A DNA stretch of 64,000 nt from Terribacillus halophilus. Its GTDB lineage: Bacteria; Bacillota; Bacilli; Bacillales; Amphibacillaceae. Below, one piece after another: positions 1-8,362 of the stretch. The first letter of the stretch is position 1. Each line of letters begins with the position of its first letter. Below the pieces are notes generated by a model, which saw only the letters and a list, made by a program, of their open reading frames with translations, was not told the DNA's origin and made no database searches. The position numbers were made by a program, and so were the translations under genes. The stretch is from positions 584,824 to 648,823 of the forward strand of contig NZ_LT727828.1 of the NCBI RefSeq assembly GCF_900162685.1, written 5' to 3'.

Positions 1-1257
1 CAGGCTGCTGTCCAATCAGCTGATTTTCCATATCTTTGCGGTAACATATTGGATGAGACGAAGAAGGAGCCTGTCTTTGGAACGCCATACAAAATCAAAA
101 TGATAGATGGAGTTAAACTGGCGATCATCGGTGTTACCACCCATTTCATTCCAAACTGGGAAGACCCCAATCATATTGAAGGTTTAGCATTTGAGCATGT
201 GTTGGAATCAACAAGAAGATGGGTAAAGAAAGTGCGAGAAGAAGAACAGCCGGATGTTCTGGTCGTTGCTTATCACGGCGGTTTCGAACGTGATTTGGAG
301 ACAGGTGATCCAACTGAATCACTTACTGGGGAAAATGTGGGCTATGAGATGTGCCATTCTATAGAAGGAATTGATGTTTTGGTAACAGGGCATCAGCATC
401 GGACACTAGCGGAGAAGGTAAATGGAGTAACAGTTATCCAGCCTGGTTCCACGGGTGCTTTTCTTGGTGAAGTTACCATTGATGTTGAGCAGTTAAATAA
501 TAGTAAGAAATGCATGAAGACGGAATCAAAACTACATCCTATTACAAACGAAATTGACCCGAATGAACAGATTTTGAACCTAGTTTCTTCCTATGAAAAG
601 GAAACACAGGAATGGCTTGATCAGCCAATCGGAAAAATTGACGGCGATATGATCATTCATAACGCTTTTGAAACGAGAATCGAAGAGACGCCCTTCATTG
701 AATTTATTAATAAAGTACAAATGGATGCAGCTGCTGTAGATATATCCAGTACTGCTTTGTTCCATAATGCATCTCCAGGATTCCCGGAAAACATTACGAT
801 GCGGGATATTGTTTCTAACTATATTTATCCTAATACATTAAAGGTTATAGAGATTACGGGTACTGATATGAAGCAGGCACTCGAACTATCGGCGACTTAT
901 TTTTCTATAAATGAGGATTTAGAGCTCGAGGTTAGCCAGTCCTTCCTGGAACCAAAACCGCAGCATTATAACTACGATATGTGGGAAGGTATTAATTACA
1001 CATTAGATATCAGCCGTGAGGTCGGAGACAGAGTTCAAGCATTATCGATTAAAGGCAATCCCGTTTTGGCGGATGAGACATATCAAGTAGTGATGAATAA
1101 TTACCGGGCAGCTGGCGGGGGAGATTATGTCATGTTTAAAGGGAAGCCTGTGGTCCGTGAGATTACAACGGACATGACGGAATTGATTGCGGATTACATT
1201 AACCATCGCGAAGTAATTGAAGCAACTTGCAACCATAATTGGCAAGTTCGGAAGTGA
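1..1257 (+). CDS. 5'-nucleotidase / cyclic-nucleotide phosphodiesterase family protein, 5' end outside window
   Basis: The frame is open from base 1, so the true start and the first metal-binding motifs lie upstream of the window. What is visible is the second half of a calcineurin-like metallophosphatase domain (an AYHGG segment near 290 and VTGHQHRT near 390, both supplying metal ligands), followed by a 5'-nucleotidase C-terminal substrate domain with the RAAGGGDY motif near 1110. Family members hydrolyse nucleoside 5'-monophosphates or 2',3'-cyclic nucleotides, often at the cell surface. No signal peptide or sortase motif can be judged: the start is missing and the C-terminus (HNWQVRK) has no anchor. 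Substrate is not predictable. The gene ends in a long AT-rich gap and is not part of an operon with yocH. Confidence 0.85.
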   Translation, partial: QAAVQSADFPYLCGNILDETKKEPVFGTPYKIKMIDGVKLAIIGVTTHFIPNWEDPNHIEGLAFEHVLESTRRWVKKVREEEQPDVLVVAYHGGFERDLETGDPTESLTGENVGYEMCHSIEGIDVLVTGHQHRTLAEKVNGVTVIQPGSTGAFLGEVTIDVEQLNNSKKCMKTESKLHPITNEIDPNEQILNLVSSYEKETQEWLDQPIGKIDGDMIIHNAFETRIEETPFIEFINKVQMDAAAVDISSTALFHNASPGFPENITMRDIVSNYIYPNTLKVIEITGTDMKQALELSATYFSINEDLELEVSQSFLEPKPQHYNYDMWEGINYTLDISREVGDRVQALSIKGNPVLADETYQVVMNNYRAAGGGDYVMFKGKPVVREITTDMTELIADYINHREVIEATCNHNWQVRK

Positions 1258-1633
1258 GAAACAAGGGCAATAGCTTCTGTTTTTTCTTTCATAATGGTAA
1301 ATAAAGGTATTTATAAGTTGTCTTCTGTAACATTTGTCCTAAAATCACTGGAAAAACGACAGAAAATGAAGCGAAATATACAAAATTAAACGAAGTCAAT
1401 AAAAAAATGAATTTTTACATATTCCAGTTTTTAGGCTAAAAACGAGGGTTTTTATTACAAAAATGCTCGATAAAGCTTAGTTATGAACATGTTTATTACG
1501 AGAACATTACAATGTAACAAAAATATTGCTGTGGAGAAATGCTGTAATATAACCTTAAACTTCTTGTAACCCACTGGGTTAAGCCCATGTGATAGCATAA
1601 GTCTTGTTAGAAATTTAAGGAGGTAGACGACGT
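1258..1633 (+). promoter_or_regulatory. AT-rich leader upstream of yocH with WalR-like box and candidate promoter
   Basis: This 376-base gap holds no credible gene. At 1495-1511 there is ATTACG-N5-ATTACA, which on the minus strand reads TGTAAT-N5-CGTAAT. The WalR (YycF) consensus is two TGTWAH hexamers spaced by 5, so this is one mismatch from consensus. Downstream, TTGCTG (1526-1531) and TATAAC (1548-1553) with a 16-base spacer form a plausible sigma-A promoter. The strong ribosome binding site AAGGAGG lies just before the ATG at 1634. Placement of the box upstream of the -35 fits activation. YocH-type genes are known WalR targets in B. subtilis; regulation here is inferred from that and from the motif. 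Confidence 0.5.
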
Positions 1634-2506
1634 ATGAAAAAAACAGTCGTATCTTTAGCTACAGGACTAGTGGTCGCGGGGGCATTCAGTACAACAGCAT
1701 CAGCTGCTGAATATAACGTTCAAACAGGGGATACCCTTTGGGATATCGCACACAAATACGAAGTAAGTGTTAATCAGCTTAAAGAGTTTAACCAACTTGA
1801 TTCTGACCTAATCTTTCCTAATCAAAAGTTAACTATAGATAAAGAAACAACAAATACATCAGATTCATATACAGTAGTAAAAGGCGATAGTCTTTCTAAA
1901 ATCGCAGGGAAGTTCAATATTTCGGTAAGCGAGTTAAAAGCATGGAACAGCTTAAATTCCGATTTGATTGTAATAGGTCAGCAACTTGCAGTGACTGGCA
2001 GCGAAGCAGCAGCAGTACCAGTGAAACAAGAAGCGGCTAAAGCGGAAGCTTCGAAACAGGAAGCTCCAAAACAAGAAGCACCAAAACAAGAAACAGCGCC
2101 TAAGCAAGAAGCTCCAGCACAACAGGAGTCTAAACAAGAAGCAGAACCTGCTAAACAAGAAGCAGCAGCTCCTGCTAAAGAAGAAAAGGCAGCTACAAGC
2201 ACAAACCAGGAAGCTACAAAAGAATTGACAGTATCAGCAACAGCTTATACTGGACAATGTAATGGTTGTTCTGGTGTAACAGCTACAGGTATCGATTTGA
2301 ATGCAAATCCGAATGCTAAAGTCATTGCTGTAGATCCAAATGTTATTCCTCTAGGATCTCGCGTATGGGTTGAGGGCTATGGAGAAGCAGTCGCTGGCGA
2401 TACTGGCGGTGCAATTAAAGGCAACAAGATTGATGTACACGTACCTGACAAAGGCTCAGCGCTTAACTGGGGACGTAAATCTGTAACTGTAAAAGTTCTA
2501 GACTAA
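1634..2506 (+). CDS. yocH: Secreted cell-wall protein with two LysM domains and a 3D domain (YocH type)
   Basis: A Sec signal peptide covers residues 1-24 with probable cleavage after ASA. Two LysM peptidoglycan-binding modules follow (about 26-69 and 77-121, each beginning with YNVQTGDTLW- or YTVVKGDSLS-like sequence). Next come a low-complexity KQEAPKQEA-type linker (about 125-195) and a C-terminal 3D domain, in which the conserved aspartates appear as AVDP, AGDTGG and IDVHVPD. The domain order and the 290-residue length match B. subtilis YocH, a WalKR-controlled autolysin. The 3D fold resembles lytic transglycosylases such as MltA, so it probably cleaves glycan strands. It is monocistronic, with an ideal AAGGAGG site and a hairpin terminator. 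The linker repeats are a likely site of length variation. Confidence 0.9.
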   Translation: MKKTVVSLATGLVVAGAFSTTASAAEYNVQTGDTLWDIAHKYEVSVNQLKEFNQLDSDLIFPNQKLTIDKETTNTSDSYTVVKGDSLSKIAGKFNISVSELKAWNSLNSDLIVIGQQLAVTGSEAAAVPVKQEAAKAEASKQEAPKQEAPKQETAPKQEAPAQQESKQEAEPAKQEAAAPAKEEKAATSTNQEATKELTVSATAYTGQCNGCSGVTATGIDLNANPNAKVIAVDPNVIPLGSRVWVEGYGEAVAGDTGGAIKGNKIDVHVPDKGSALNWGRKSVTVKVLD

Positions 2507-2520
2507 TACGAATAGATGCA

Positions 2521-2560
2521 GCAGGTAGAGCAAATGGCGGTTTGCTCTGCCTGTTTTTTA
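2521..2560 (+). terminator. Rho-independent terminator of yocH
   Basis: A stem pairs AGAGCAAA (2527-2534) with TTTGCTCT (2541-2548), extended by CAGG/CCTG, and is followed by a run of six T. Confidence 0.85.
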
Positions 2561-2635
2561 TTTATATATTATATTTTACCCGTATGTGTGCAGGATAAAC
2601 GATTATTATTTTAAATTTACTGACGATTTGCCCAT

Positions 2636-2734
2636 CTAGCTTATTTGCTTCATTTGTCCTTCACCTTGAAGCAAACCGATGATGCTGAAACGAATGATCA
2701 GCAGAACGAAAATGCCGATCAGCACTTTATGCAT
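2636..2734 (-). CDS. Small single-pass membrane peptide, 32 residues
   Basis: A minus-strand ORF starts at ATG 2734 behind a good AAGGGGG Shine-Dalgarno sequence (about 2742-2748) and ends at TAG 2636. The predicted peptide starts MHKVLIGIFVLLIIRF and has one hydrophobic helix over residues 4-22 and a short polar tail (QGEGQMKQIS). I do not recognise it. The combination of a strong ribosome binding site, a clean TM helix and position in an otherwise empty gap argues that it is translated. It is transcribed away from the helicase gene, and no clear promoter was found. It could be a toxin-like or membrane-regulator peptide, but there is no partner evidence, so no function is assigned. Confidence 0.5.
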   Translation of the reverse strand: MHKVLIGIFVLLIIRFSIIGLLQGEGQMKQIS

Positions 2735-2843
2735 ATAATTTCCCCCTTTTTATGTGTATACTGATATCTTACAAACTTTTTACGGGTACATCTAGAATAA
2801 CTTCACATAATAATACTGGAAAATGTATGAAAGAAGGAATAAA

Positions 2844-4007
2844 ATGAAGCACTTTAGCGATTTAAATTTACAAAATAGCAGATTAGAACTATTACATAAA
2901 TTAGGGTTATCAGAACCTACTCCTGTCCAGCAGCAAGCTATTCCGGAGATTATGGCGGGAAAAGATGTGATTGCGAAAGCACAAACAGGTACAGGCAAGA
3001 CGCTTGCTTTCTTGCTGCCAATACTTGAAATGCTCAATGCGGAAAGTGAAGGGATTCAAGCGCTTATTCTTAGTCCGACTAGGGAATTGGCGATTCAGAT
3101 TTACGATGAGCTTGCCAAGTTGGTTCATCCAGAAGAAGAAGTAGGCATCCTCGCTGTTTACGGGGGACAAGATATTGTGAAGCAGCTGAAGCGTTTGGAA
3201 GGAAGAATAGATATCGTCGTTGCGACTCCAGGACGACTTCTTGATCACATGCGACGCGGCACGGTTGATTTGGCGCACGTTCGTACTTTCGTGTTGGATG
3301 AAGCAGATCAGATGCTTCACATGGGATTTTGGCATGATGTGAAAGATGTCGCGAATACTTTGCCTAATACAAAGCAGACGTTATTGTTCTCCGCTACAAT
3401 GCCGAAAGAAATCCGTCAGCTGGCAGGTACGCAAATGCAGCGTCCGAAAGAAATCACCATCGAGACAAACAATGTAACGCTGCAGGAAATCAAACAGATT
3501 GTATTGGAAATGTCCGATAGAGAAAAGCGCAATACACTTAAGACTCTCCTGCAAATGTATCGCCCGTTCGCAGCGATTATTTTCTGTCGTACAAGAAGAC
3601 GCGCTTCTGAGCTGCATGGCTATTTACGTGGATTAGGTCTCGAATCGGACGAGTTGCATGGCGATCTTTCACAAGCAAAACGGGAACGAGCGATGAAAAA
3701 TTTCCGTGAATACAAAACCCAGTTCCTTGTCGCGACAGACGTAGCAGCTCGCGGATTAGATGTAGAAGGTGTCACACATGTATTTAACTATGACTTGCCA
3801 GAGGATACAGAAAGTTATATCCATCGCATCGGACGTACCGGCAGAGCGGGTAGTACAGGCTTAACTGTTGCGTTTGTAACACCGCGTGACCGTCACCAAA
3901 TTAAGCAAATTGAAAAAGAAACAAAACAGCGCTTGCCGCGCAAACAGCTGGTCTTTGGAGACAATGGTAAACCAGATTTACAGGATGCTGGAAAAGAAAC
4001 CTCTTGA
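2844..4007 (+). CDS. DEAD-box ATP-dependent RNA helicase (YfmL-like size)
   Basis: The start is taken at ATG 2844, which follows GAAAGAAGGAATAAA; an in-frame ATG seven codons earlier has no ribosome binding site. The 387-residue protein has all core motifs: Q-motif region at the N-terminus, Walker A AQTGTGKT (46-53), PTRELA, DEAD (152-155), SAT (183-185), and ARGLDV and HRIGRTGR in the second RecA domain. There is no long basic C-terminal RNA-binding tail as in CshA; the short length resembles B. subtilis YfmL or Staphylococcus CshB-type proteins involved in ribosome assembly and cold growth. Assignment to one of these is uncertain. Its stop codon overlaps the -35 of the trp promoter, so it is transcribed separately from the trp operon. 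Confidence 0.9.
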   Translation: MKHFSDLNLQNSRLELLHKLGLSEPTPVQQQAIPEIMAGKDVIAKAQTGTGKTLAFLLPILEMLNAESEGIQALILSPTRELAIQIYDELAKLVHPEEEVGILAVYGGQDIVKQLKRLEGRIDIVVATPGRLLDHMRRGTVDLAHVRTFVLDEADQMLHMGFWHDVKDVANTLPNTKQTLLFSATMPKEIRQLAGTQMQRPKEITIETNNVTLQEIKQIVLEMSDREKRNTLKTLLQMYRPFAAIIFCRTRRRASELHGYLRGLGLESDELHGDLSQAKRERAMKNFREYKTQFLVATDVAARGLDVEGVTHVFNYDLPEDTESYIHRIGRTGRAGSTGLTVAFVTPRDRHQIKQIEKETKQRLPRKQLVFGDNGKPDLQDAGKETS

Positions 4008-4032
4008 CATGTGTTTACAAGGGGGCTACAAT
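4004..4032 (+). promoter_or_regulatory. Sigma-A promoter of the trp operon
   Basis: TTGACA (4004-4009), a 17-base spacer and TACAAT (4027-4032) form a near-consensus vegetative promoter. The -35 overlaps the stop codon of the helicase gene. The transcript would begin near 4039 and run directly into the first T-box. Confidence 0.9.
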
Positions 4033-4038
4033 GAATCC

Positions 4039-4286
4039 AAGCAAAACAGATACGGTAGCGATGACGAAGAGTAGTAGCTAATGTGATCACTTTTAGAGAG
4101 CCGGTGGTTGGTGGAAACCGGTGTGATGCATTAGTGAATGGACTTCTGAGCACTATGGCTGAAATGGATAGTAGGCTGTGGCGGCATCTCCCCCGATAAA
4201 AGGAGTAAAGTGAGCTAGTTCGCTAGCTAACAAAGGTGGTACCACGGGTAATCTCGTCCTTTATTGGAGAGATTGCCTTTTTTTTA
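4039..4286 (+). ncRNA. T-box riboswitch 1 (tryptophan specifier) with terminator
   Basis: The stem I distal region contains the conserved AGAGAGCCGGTGG and matching GAAACCGGTG, and the specifier context is GAA-TGG-A with UGG (Trp) at 4139-4141. The antiterminator T-box is AAAGGTGGTACCACGG (about 4232-4247); the bulge base that pairs with the tRNA discriminator is U4240. The intrinsic terminator pairs GGTAATCTC (4247-4255) with GAGATTGCC (4269-4277) before a T run. Uncharged tRNA-Trp would stabilise the antiterminator. The U at the discriminator position differs from the C in T-box 2. Confidence 0.93.
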
Positions 4287-4289
4287 TAC

Positions 4290-4570
4290 ACGAAAATCGT
4301 TGATGAAGAGGAGTACATGCTGCAGGATTTGTACAGAGAGCCGGTGATGGTGGGATTCCGGTCAAATCAGCAGCATGGAATGGGCTTCAGAGAGATTCCT
4401 TGAATGCAAGTAGGGGAATCCGGTTTCCCCCGTTACCGGGATAGGATATTAAGCAAGCGCTGCGTATCCGAATGAGCGGAAAGTGAAAGCTTTCAATAGA
4501 GGTGGCACCGCGGTGAAGAACCGTCCCCTATGCACATGACCAAACCATGTGCATAGGGGACGGTTTTTTT
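4290..4570 (+). ncRNA. T-box riboswitch 2 (tryptophan specifier) with terminator
   Basis: This is a second complete T-box directly behind the terminator of the first. It has AGAGAGCCGGTGATGG in stem I, GAA-TGG-G specifier context with UGG at 4381-4383, and the T-box sequence AGAGGTGGCACCGCGG ending near 4513, with C4506 as discriminator-pairing base (fits the G73 usual for bacterial tRNA-Trp). The terminator is a very long, nearly perfect hairpin (about 4520-4539 with 4546-4565) followed by seven T. The trpE ribosome binding site lies immediately downstream. Confidence 0.93.
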
Positions 4571-4596
4571 ATTACCAAAAGAAGAGGAGCGAGAAA

Positions 4597-6000
4597 ATGA
4601 ACGTTACGCAGACGATGAATTATGAAAAGAAGCAGCTGAACGGAGATACACTGACACCAATCATCATATATAAACGATTACGTGGGCAAAAAAAGTTCTT
4701 GCTGGAAAGTTCGGTACATCATACAGGAAAAGGGCGCTATTCCATCATTGGTGCGAATCCGTACAAGGAGCTGACAGGAACAGGGCAGCAGACAGTAGTT
4801 GCCGAAAAGGGCAAAGAAGAAAAGCTAGAGGTGAAGCCGCTTGAGATGTTAAAACAGCATATAAGCGGCGTGCAGCTGCCGTTTGATTTTCCTTTCTATG
4901 GCGGGGCAGTCGGCTACATGGCTTATGATACCATTCGGCAGTATGAAGTAATTGGCGAGGTACCAGCAGACCCAATCGGCATGCCGGAAGTTCATTTCAT
5001 GTTCTATCAAGACATTATCGTTTACGACCATAAGCACGAGCAAGTTACATTGCTGGCGGTTGATGGGTCTGGTAATCGGTCAGCAGAAGCACTGCGAGAG
5101 CGCCTGGCAGAGATGGAGGAAGAGCTTACCACACATCAAGAAATACCGGATGCAAGCTTAGCTGCTGTCCATTTTCATCCAGAGATTGATCAAGAATCCT
5201 TTATGAATATGGTAGAAGAGGCCAAAGCGTATATCAAAGCAGGGGATGTTTTTCAAATTGTGCTTTCGCAGCGGCTGACAGCAGATTTTAATGGAGATGC
5301 ATTTAGTTTTTATCGAAAGTTACGAGCGAGCAACCCTTCTCCATATATGTTTTACCTTGATTTTGAAGACTATACCGTACTGGGAGCTTCACCGGAGAGC
5401 TTAATCAAAGCAAGCGATGGCAAAATAACAGCAAATCCTATTGCTGGATCGCGACCACGGGGCAAAACAACGGAACAAGATGAGCAATTGACAACAGAGC
5501 TGTTGGCAGACGAAAAAGAGTTGGCGGAGCATCGAATGCTCGTTGACTTGAGTCGGAATGACCTGGGGCGTGTATGTAAGGTTGGCACAGTTGAACTTAC
5601 AAAGTATATGACGGTGGAAAAATACCAGCACGTGATGCACATCGTATCTGAGGTGCAAGGAGACTTGGCAGAAGGAATGACCGGATTGGATGCACTCATA
5701 GCAGCACTTCCGGCAGGGACCGTATCTGGGGCGCCGAAAATACGGGCAATGCAATTAATCAATCAATTTGAGAAGAAAAAACGAGGCCTCTACGCGGGAG
5801 CGATAGGCTACATTAACATGAATGGCGATCTTGATTTAGCGTTGGCAATCCGGACAATGGTTGTCAAAGACAAAAAAGCTTATGTCCAGGCAGGCGCCGG
5901 ACTTGTTTATGATTCGGATCCTGAGACAGAGTACCACGAGACGCTTCATAAAGCGAAATCACTAACGGAGGTAGGTTTGCATGATTCTGCTAATCGATAA
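4597..6000 (+). CDS. trpE: Anthranilate synthase component I
   Basis: TrpE converts chorismate and ammonia to anthranilate, the committed step of tryptophan synthesis, with TrpG supplying ammonia. The start is ATG 4597 behind AGAGGAGCG; a longer upstream frame runs into the terminator hairpin and is rejected. The 467-residue protein shows the feedback-inhibitor pocket motif LLESS (35-39) and NPSPYMFYLDF, and the catalytic chorismate-binding domain with GASPESL, IAGSRPRG, HRMLVDLSRNDLGRV, GTVSGAPK and GAGLVYDSDPETEY. It is the first gene of trpEGDCFBA and overlaps trpG by 20 bases, implying translational coupling. Expression is set by the two upstream T-boxes. Confidence 0.97.
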   Translation: MNVTQTMNYEKKQLNGDTLTPIIIYKRLRGQKKFLLESSVHHTGKGRYSIIGANPYKELTGTGQQTVVAEKGKEEKLEVKPLEMLKQHISGVQLPFDFPFYGGAVGYMAYDTIRQYEVIGEVPADPIGMPEVHFMFYQDIIVYDHKHEQVTLLAVDGSGNRSAEALRERLAEMEEELTTHQEIPDASLAAVHFHPEIDQESFMNMVEEAKAYIKAGDVFQIVLSQRLTADFNGDAFSFYRKLRASNPSPYMFYLDFEDYTVLGASPESLIKASDGKITANPIAGSRPRGKTTEQDEQLTTELLADEKELAEHRMLVDLSRNDLGRVCKVGTVELTKYMTVEKYQHVMHIVSEVQGDLAEGMTGLDALIAALPAGTVSGAPKIRAMQLINQFEKKKRGLYAGAIGYINMNGDLDLALAIRTMVVKDKKAYVQAGAGLVYDSDPETEYHETLHKAKSLTEVGLHDSANR

Positions 6001-6583
6001 TTACGATTCTTTTACGTATAACTTATTTCAATACACAGCTGAGCTTGGAGAAGAAGTAACAGTTGCCCGCAATGATGAATTAACAATTCAAGACATTGAA
6101 AGAATGCAGCCAGCGGCGATTATCGTATCACCGGGACCAGGAAGACCGGAGGACGCAGGCATTTGCGTGGAGGCTATTCAGCACTTTGCTGGTAAGACGC
6201 CTATACTTGGCATTTGTCTCGGTCATCAGGCAATCGGTACAGCATTCGGAGCAAAAGTCAGTCGAGCAGGTCAGATTAAGCATGGTAAGACATCCACGCT
6301 GTGCTATGAAGGCGAACCGGATATAGCTTTAATTATCAAGGACTTGCCAATCATGCGTTATCATTCACTCGTCATCAATAAGCAGACTGTTCCGGCAGAA
6401 TTAGAAGTGACGGCGTATGCAGAAGATGATGAGGAAATCATGGCTGTCCAGCATCGCCAATACCCAGTCTATGGCCTGCAGTTCCATCCGGAATCGATTG
6501 GAACTGAAGCTGGTAAGGAGATTGTGAAATATTACATTGAACTTATGAAAGAAGGGAAAAGTTATGGAACCATTATTGGCTAA
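5981..6583 (+). CDS. trpG: Anthranilate synthase component II, glutamine amidotransferase
   Basis: This 200-residue class I glutamine amidotransferase supplies NH3 to TrpE. Visible motifs are DNYDSFTYN at the start, the nucleophile elbow GICLGHQAIG with the catalytic Cys, and the catalytic His/Glu in QFHPESIGTE. It has its own GGAGG site inside trpE. In B. subtilis the single subunit (PabA) is shared with folate synthesis and lies outside the trp operon; here it is in the trp operon, which suggests a tryptophan-dedicated enzyme. Whether a separate pabA exists elsewhere cannot be seen. It overlaps trpD by 20 bases. Confidence 0.95.
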   Translation: MILLIDNYDSFTYNLFQYTAELGEEVTVARNDELTIQDIERMQPAAIIVSPGPGRPEDAGICVEAIQHFAGKTPILGICLGHQAIGTAFGAKVSRAGQIKHGKTSTLCYEGEPDIALIIKDLPIMRYHSLVINKQTVPAELEVTAYAEDDEEIMAVQHRQYPVYGLQFHPESIGTEAGKEIVKYYIELMKEGKSYGTIIG

Positions 6584-7583
6584 GCTTACAAATACAGCAT
6601 CCTTGAATTATGCAGAAGCATTGCAGGCATCAAGAGACTTGTTGGACGGCAGTATGCCAGATGCCGTAGCAGGAGCATTCCTATCTATGCTGCAAACCCG
6701 CGGAGAAACAGCTGATGAAGTAGCAGGAATGGTAGCGGCCATTCGGGAGAAAGCCCAGATTATTCCGTTTCAAGCAGCCGACGTAATGGATAACTGCGGC
6801 ACCGGCGGCGACGGATCACAAAGTTTTAATATCAGCACCACAGCAGCATTTGTCATCGCAGGAGCCGGCATAACGGTCGCTAAGCATGGCAACCGCAGCG
6901 TCTCCAGCAGAACCGGCAGTGCCGATGTTCTTGAAAAGCTCGGTGTGCCATTGTCCTTGCCAGCAGCAGAGACAACACACTTGCTAAAGGAGAATAATAT
7001 TGCATTTCTGTTCGCACCGCATGTTCATCCTGGATTAAAACAGGTAATGCAGCTTCGGAAAGTACTGAGGATTCCAACTATTTTCAATCTAATCGGTCCA
7101 TTAACAAATCCAGTGCCGCTTGATTCACAGCTGCTTGGAATTTACCGTCGTGATATGCTTGGTATGATGGCCGAAGCCTTGCAAAAGCTGGGGCGCAAAC
7201 GAGCAATCGTTGTAAATGGGGCAGGGCACATGGATGAAGCTTCCTTAGCAGGCGACAATCATCTGGTGTTGTTAGAAGAAGGCAAGCAAACAGCTTTCAC
7301 ACTTCATCCAGAAGAAGTTGGACTGTCAGTTTATCCACTGGAGGCAATTAAGGGCGGCGATGCAGCAGATAATGCGCAGATATTGCTGCGTGTATTGAAC
7401 GGAGAAACGGGTGTCTATCGAGATACTGTCGTATTGAACGCCGGTCTTGGTATCTTTGCAAATGGAAAGACAAATTCCATTCAGGAAGGCATTAAAATGG
7501 CACAGGAAAGCATTGATAGCGGAGCAGCCAAAGCGAAGCTGCAATATTTGATTGATTACAAGCAAAAGGAAGTGACCTCATGA
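6564..7583 (+). CDS. trpD: Anthranilate phosphoribosyltransferase
   Basis: TrpD transfers the phosphoribosyl group of PRPP to anthranilate. The 339-residue protein is full length, with the PRPP/Mg motifs DNCGTGGDGSQSFNIST, the KHGNRSVSSRTGSADVLE anthranilate segment, the GPLTNP loop, and GHMDEAS. The start ATG lies inside the last codons of trpG, after GAAGGGAAAAG as ribosome binding site. The stop overlaps the trpC start (ATGA), so the subunits are translationally coupled. Nothing in the sequence is unusual. Confidence 0.97.
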   Translation: MEPLLAKLTNTASLNYAEALQASRDLLDGSMPDAVAGAFLSMLQTRGETADEVAGMVAAIREKAQIIPFQAADVMDNCGTGGDGSQSFNISTTAAFVIAGAGITVAKHGNRSVSSRTGSADVLEKLGVPLSLPAAETTHLLKENNIAFLFAPHVHPGLKQVMQLRKVLRIPTIFNLIGPLTNPVPLDSQLLGIYRRDMLGMMAEALQKLGRKRAIVVNGAGHMDEASLAGDNHLVLLEEGKQTAFTLHPEEVGLSVYPLEAIKGGDAADNAQILLRVLNGETGVYRDTVVLNAGLGIFANGKTNSIQEGIKMAQESIDSGAAKAKLQYLIDYKQKEVTS

Positions 7584-8362
7584 CATTTTTGGAAAGAATA
7601 CTAGATGAAAAACGAACAGAAATTGCAACACTAAAGCAAACGTACCAACCAACAGCTGCACAGCGTAAACCGATTTCTTTATACGAGCGTTTCCAGCAGA
7701 AAGAACAGCTGCAGATTATAGCGGAGATCAAGCGTGCTTCTCCATCAAAAGGGATTATTAACCCAGATGTTGTGCCAGCAGAGCAAGCCAGAATTTATGA
7801 AACTGCAGGTGCAGGAGCTGTATCTGTATTGACGGATACACCGTTCTTTAAAGGTACAATGGATGACTTGGCTGCTGTGAGGGAAGCGGTAGATCTGCCT
7901 GTATTAAATAAAGACTTTATCTTAGACGAAATTCAGATTGATAGGGCGGCTGATTACGGTGCTGATGTGATTCTGCTAATTGTCGCAGCACTTGAGCAGG
8001 AACGACTGCATGCTCTCTATCAACATGCAATAGCAAAAGAATTGGATGTACTTGTAGAAGTGCATAACGAAGAAGAACTGGAGCAAGCACAAGCGCTTGG
8101 TGCGAACATTATCGGCATCAATAATCGGAATCTTAAGACTTTTGAGGTAGATCTTGGTGTAACGGAACGATTAATCAAGAAAATAAATATAACAGACACA
8201 TTGGTGATTAGTGAAAGCGGCATGGCTGTACCAGCTAATGCAGAGCGTGTAGCGAAAGTGGGAGCAAGAGGGATTTTAGTCGGCGAGACACTCATGCGCG
8301 CTTCTGATATTGCATCCGCATTGCAGTCGCTTCAAGTGCCTGTAGGAGCAGAGCAGTCATGA
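7580..8362 (+). CDS. trpC: Indole-3-glycerol-phosphate synthase
   Basis: This TIM-barrel enzyme closes the ring of CdRP to indole-3-glycerol phosphate. The 260-residue protein carries the catalytic segment AEIKRASPSKG near residues 50-60, LTDTPFFKG, NKDFI, NNRNLKTF and the phosphate-binding SESGM and GILVGETLM loops. It starts in an ATGA overlap with trpD and ends in an ATGA overlap with trpF. It is a stand-alone TrpC, not fused to TrpF as in enterobacteria. Confidence 0.97.
   Translation: MTFLERILDEKRTEIATLKQTYQPTAAQRKPISLYERFQQKEQLQIIAEIKRASPSKGIINPDVVPAEQARIYETAGAGAVSVLTDTPFFKGTMDDLAAVREAVDLPVLNKDFILDEIQIDRAADYGADVILLIVAALEQERLHALYQHAIAKELDVLVEVHNEEELEQAQALGANIIGINNRNLKTFEVDLGVTERLIKKINITDTLVISESGMAVPANAERVAKVGARGILVGETLMRASDIASALQSLQVPVGAEQS

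Noticed and set aside
1258-1633. c-di-AMP (ydaO-yuaA) riboswitch upstream of yocH
   Set aside because: Such riboswitches often precede LysM/3D hydrolase genes, but the conserved ydaO core segments (GGGGGACCCA-like and GGGGTGAATC-like) are absent.
1952-2202. Cys/Phe-rich minus-strand ORFs inside yocH
   Set aside because: They are shadows of the KQEA-repeat linker of YocH on the opposite strand.
4549-4596. Longer TrpE N-terminus
   Set aside because: The added codons lie within the terminator of T-box 2, and ATG 4597 has its own ribosome binding site and matches TrpE starts.
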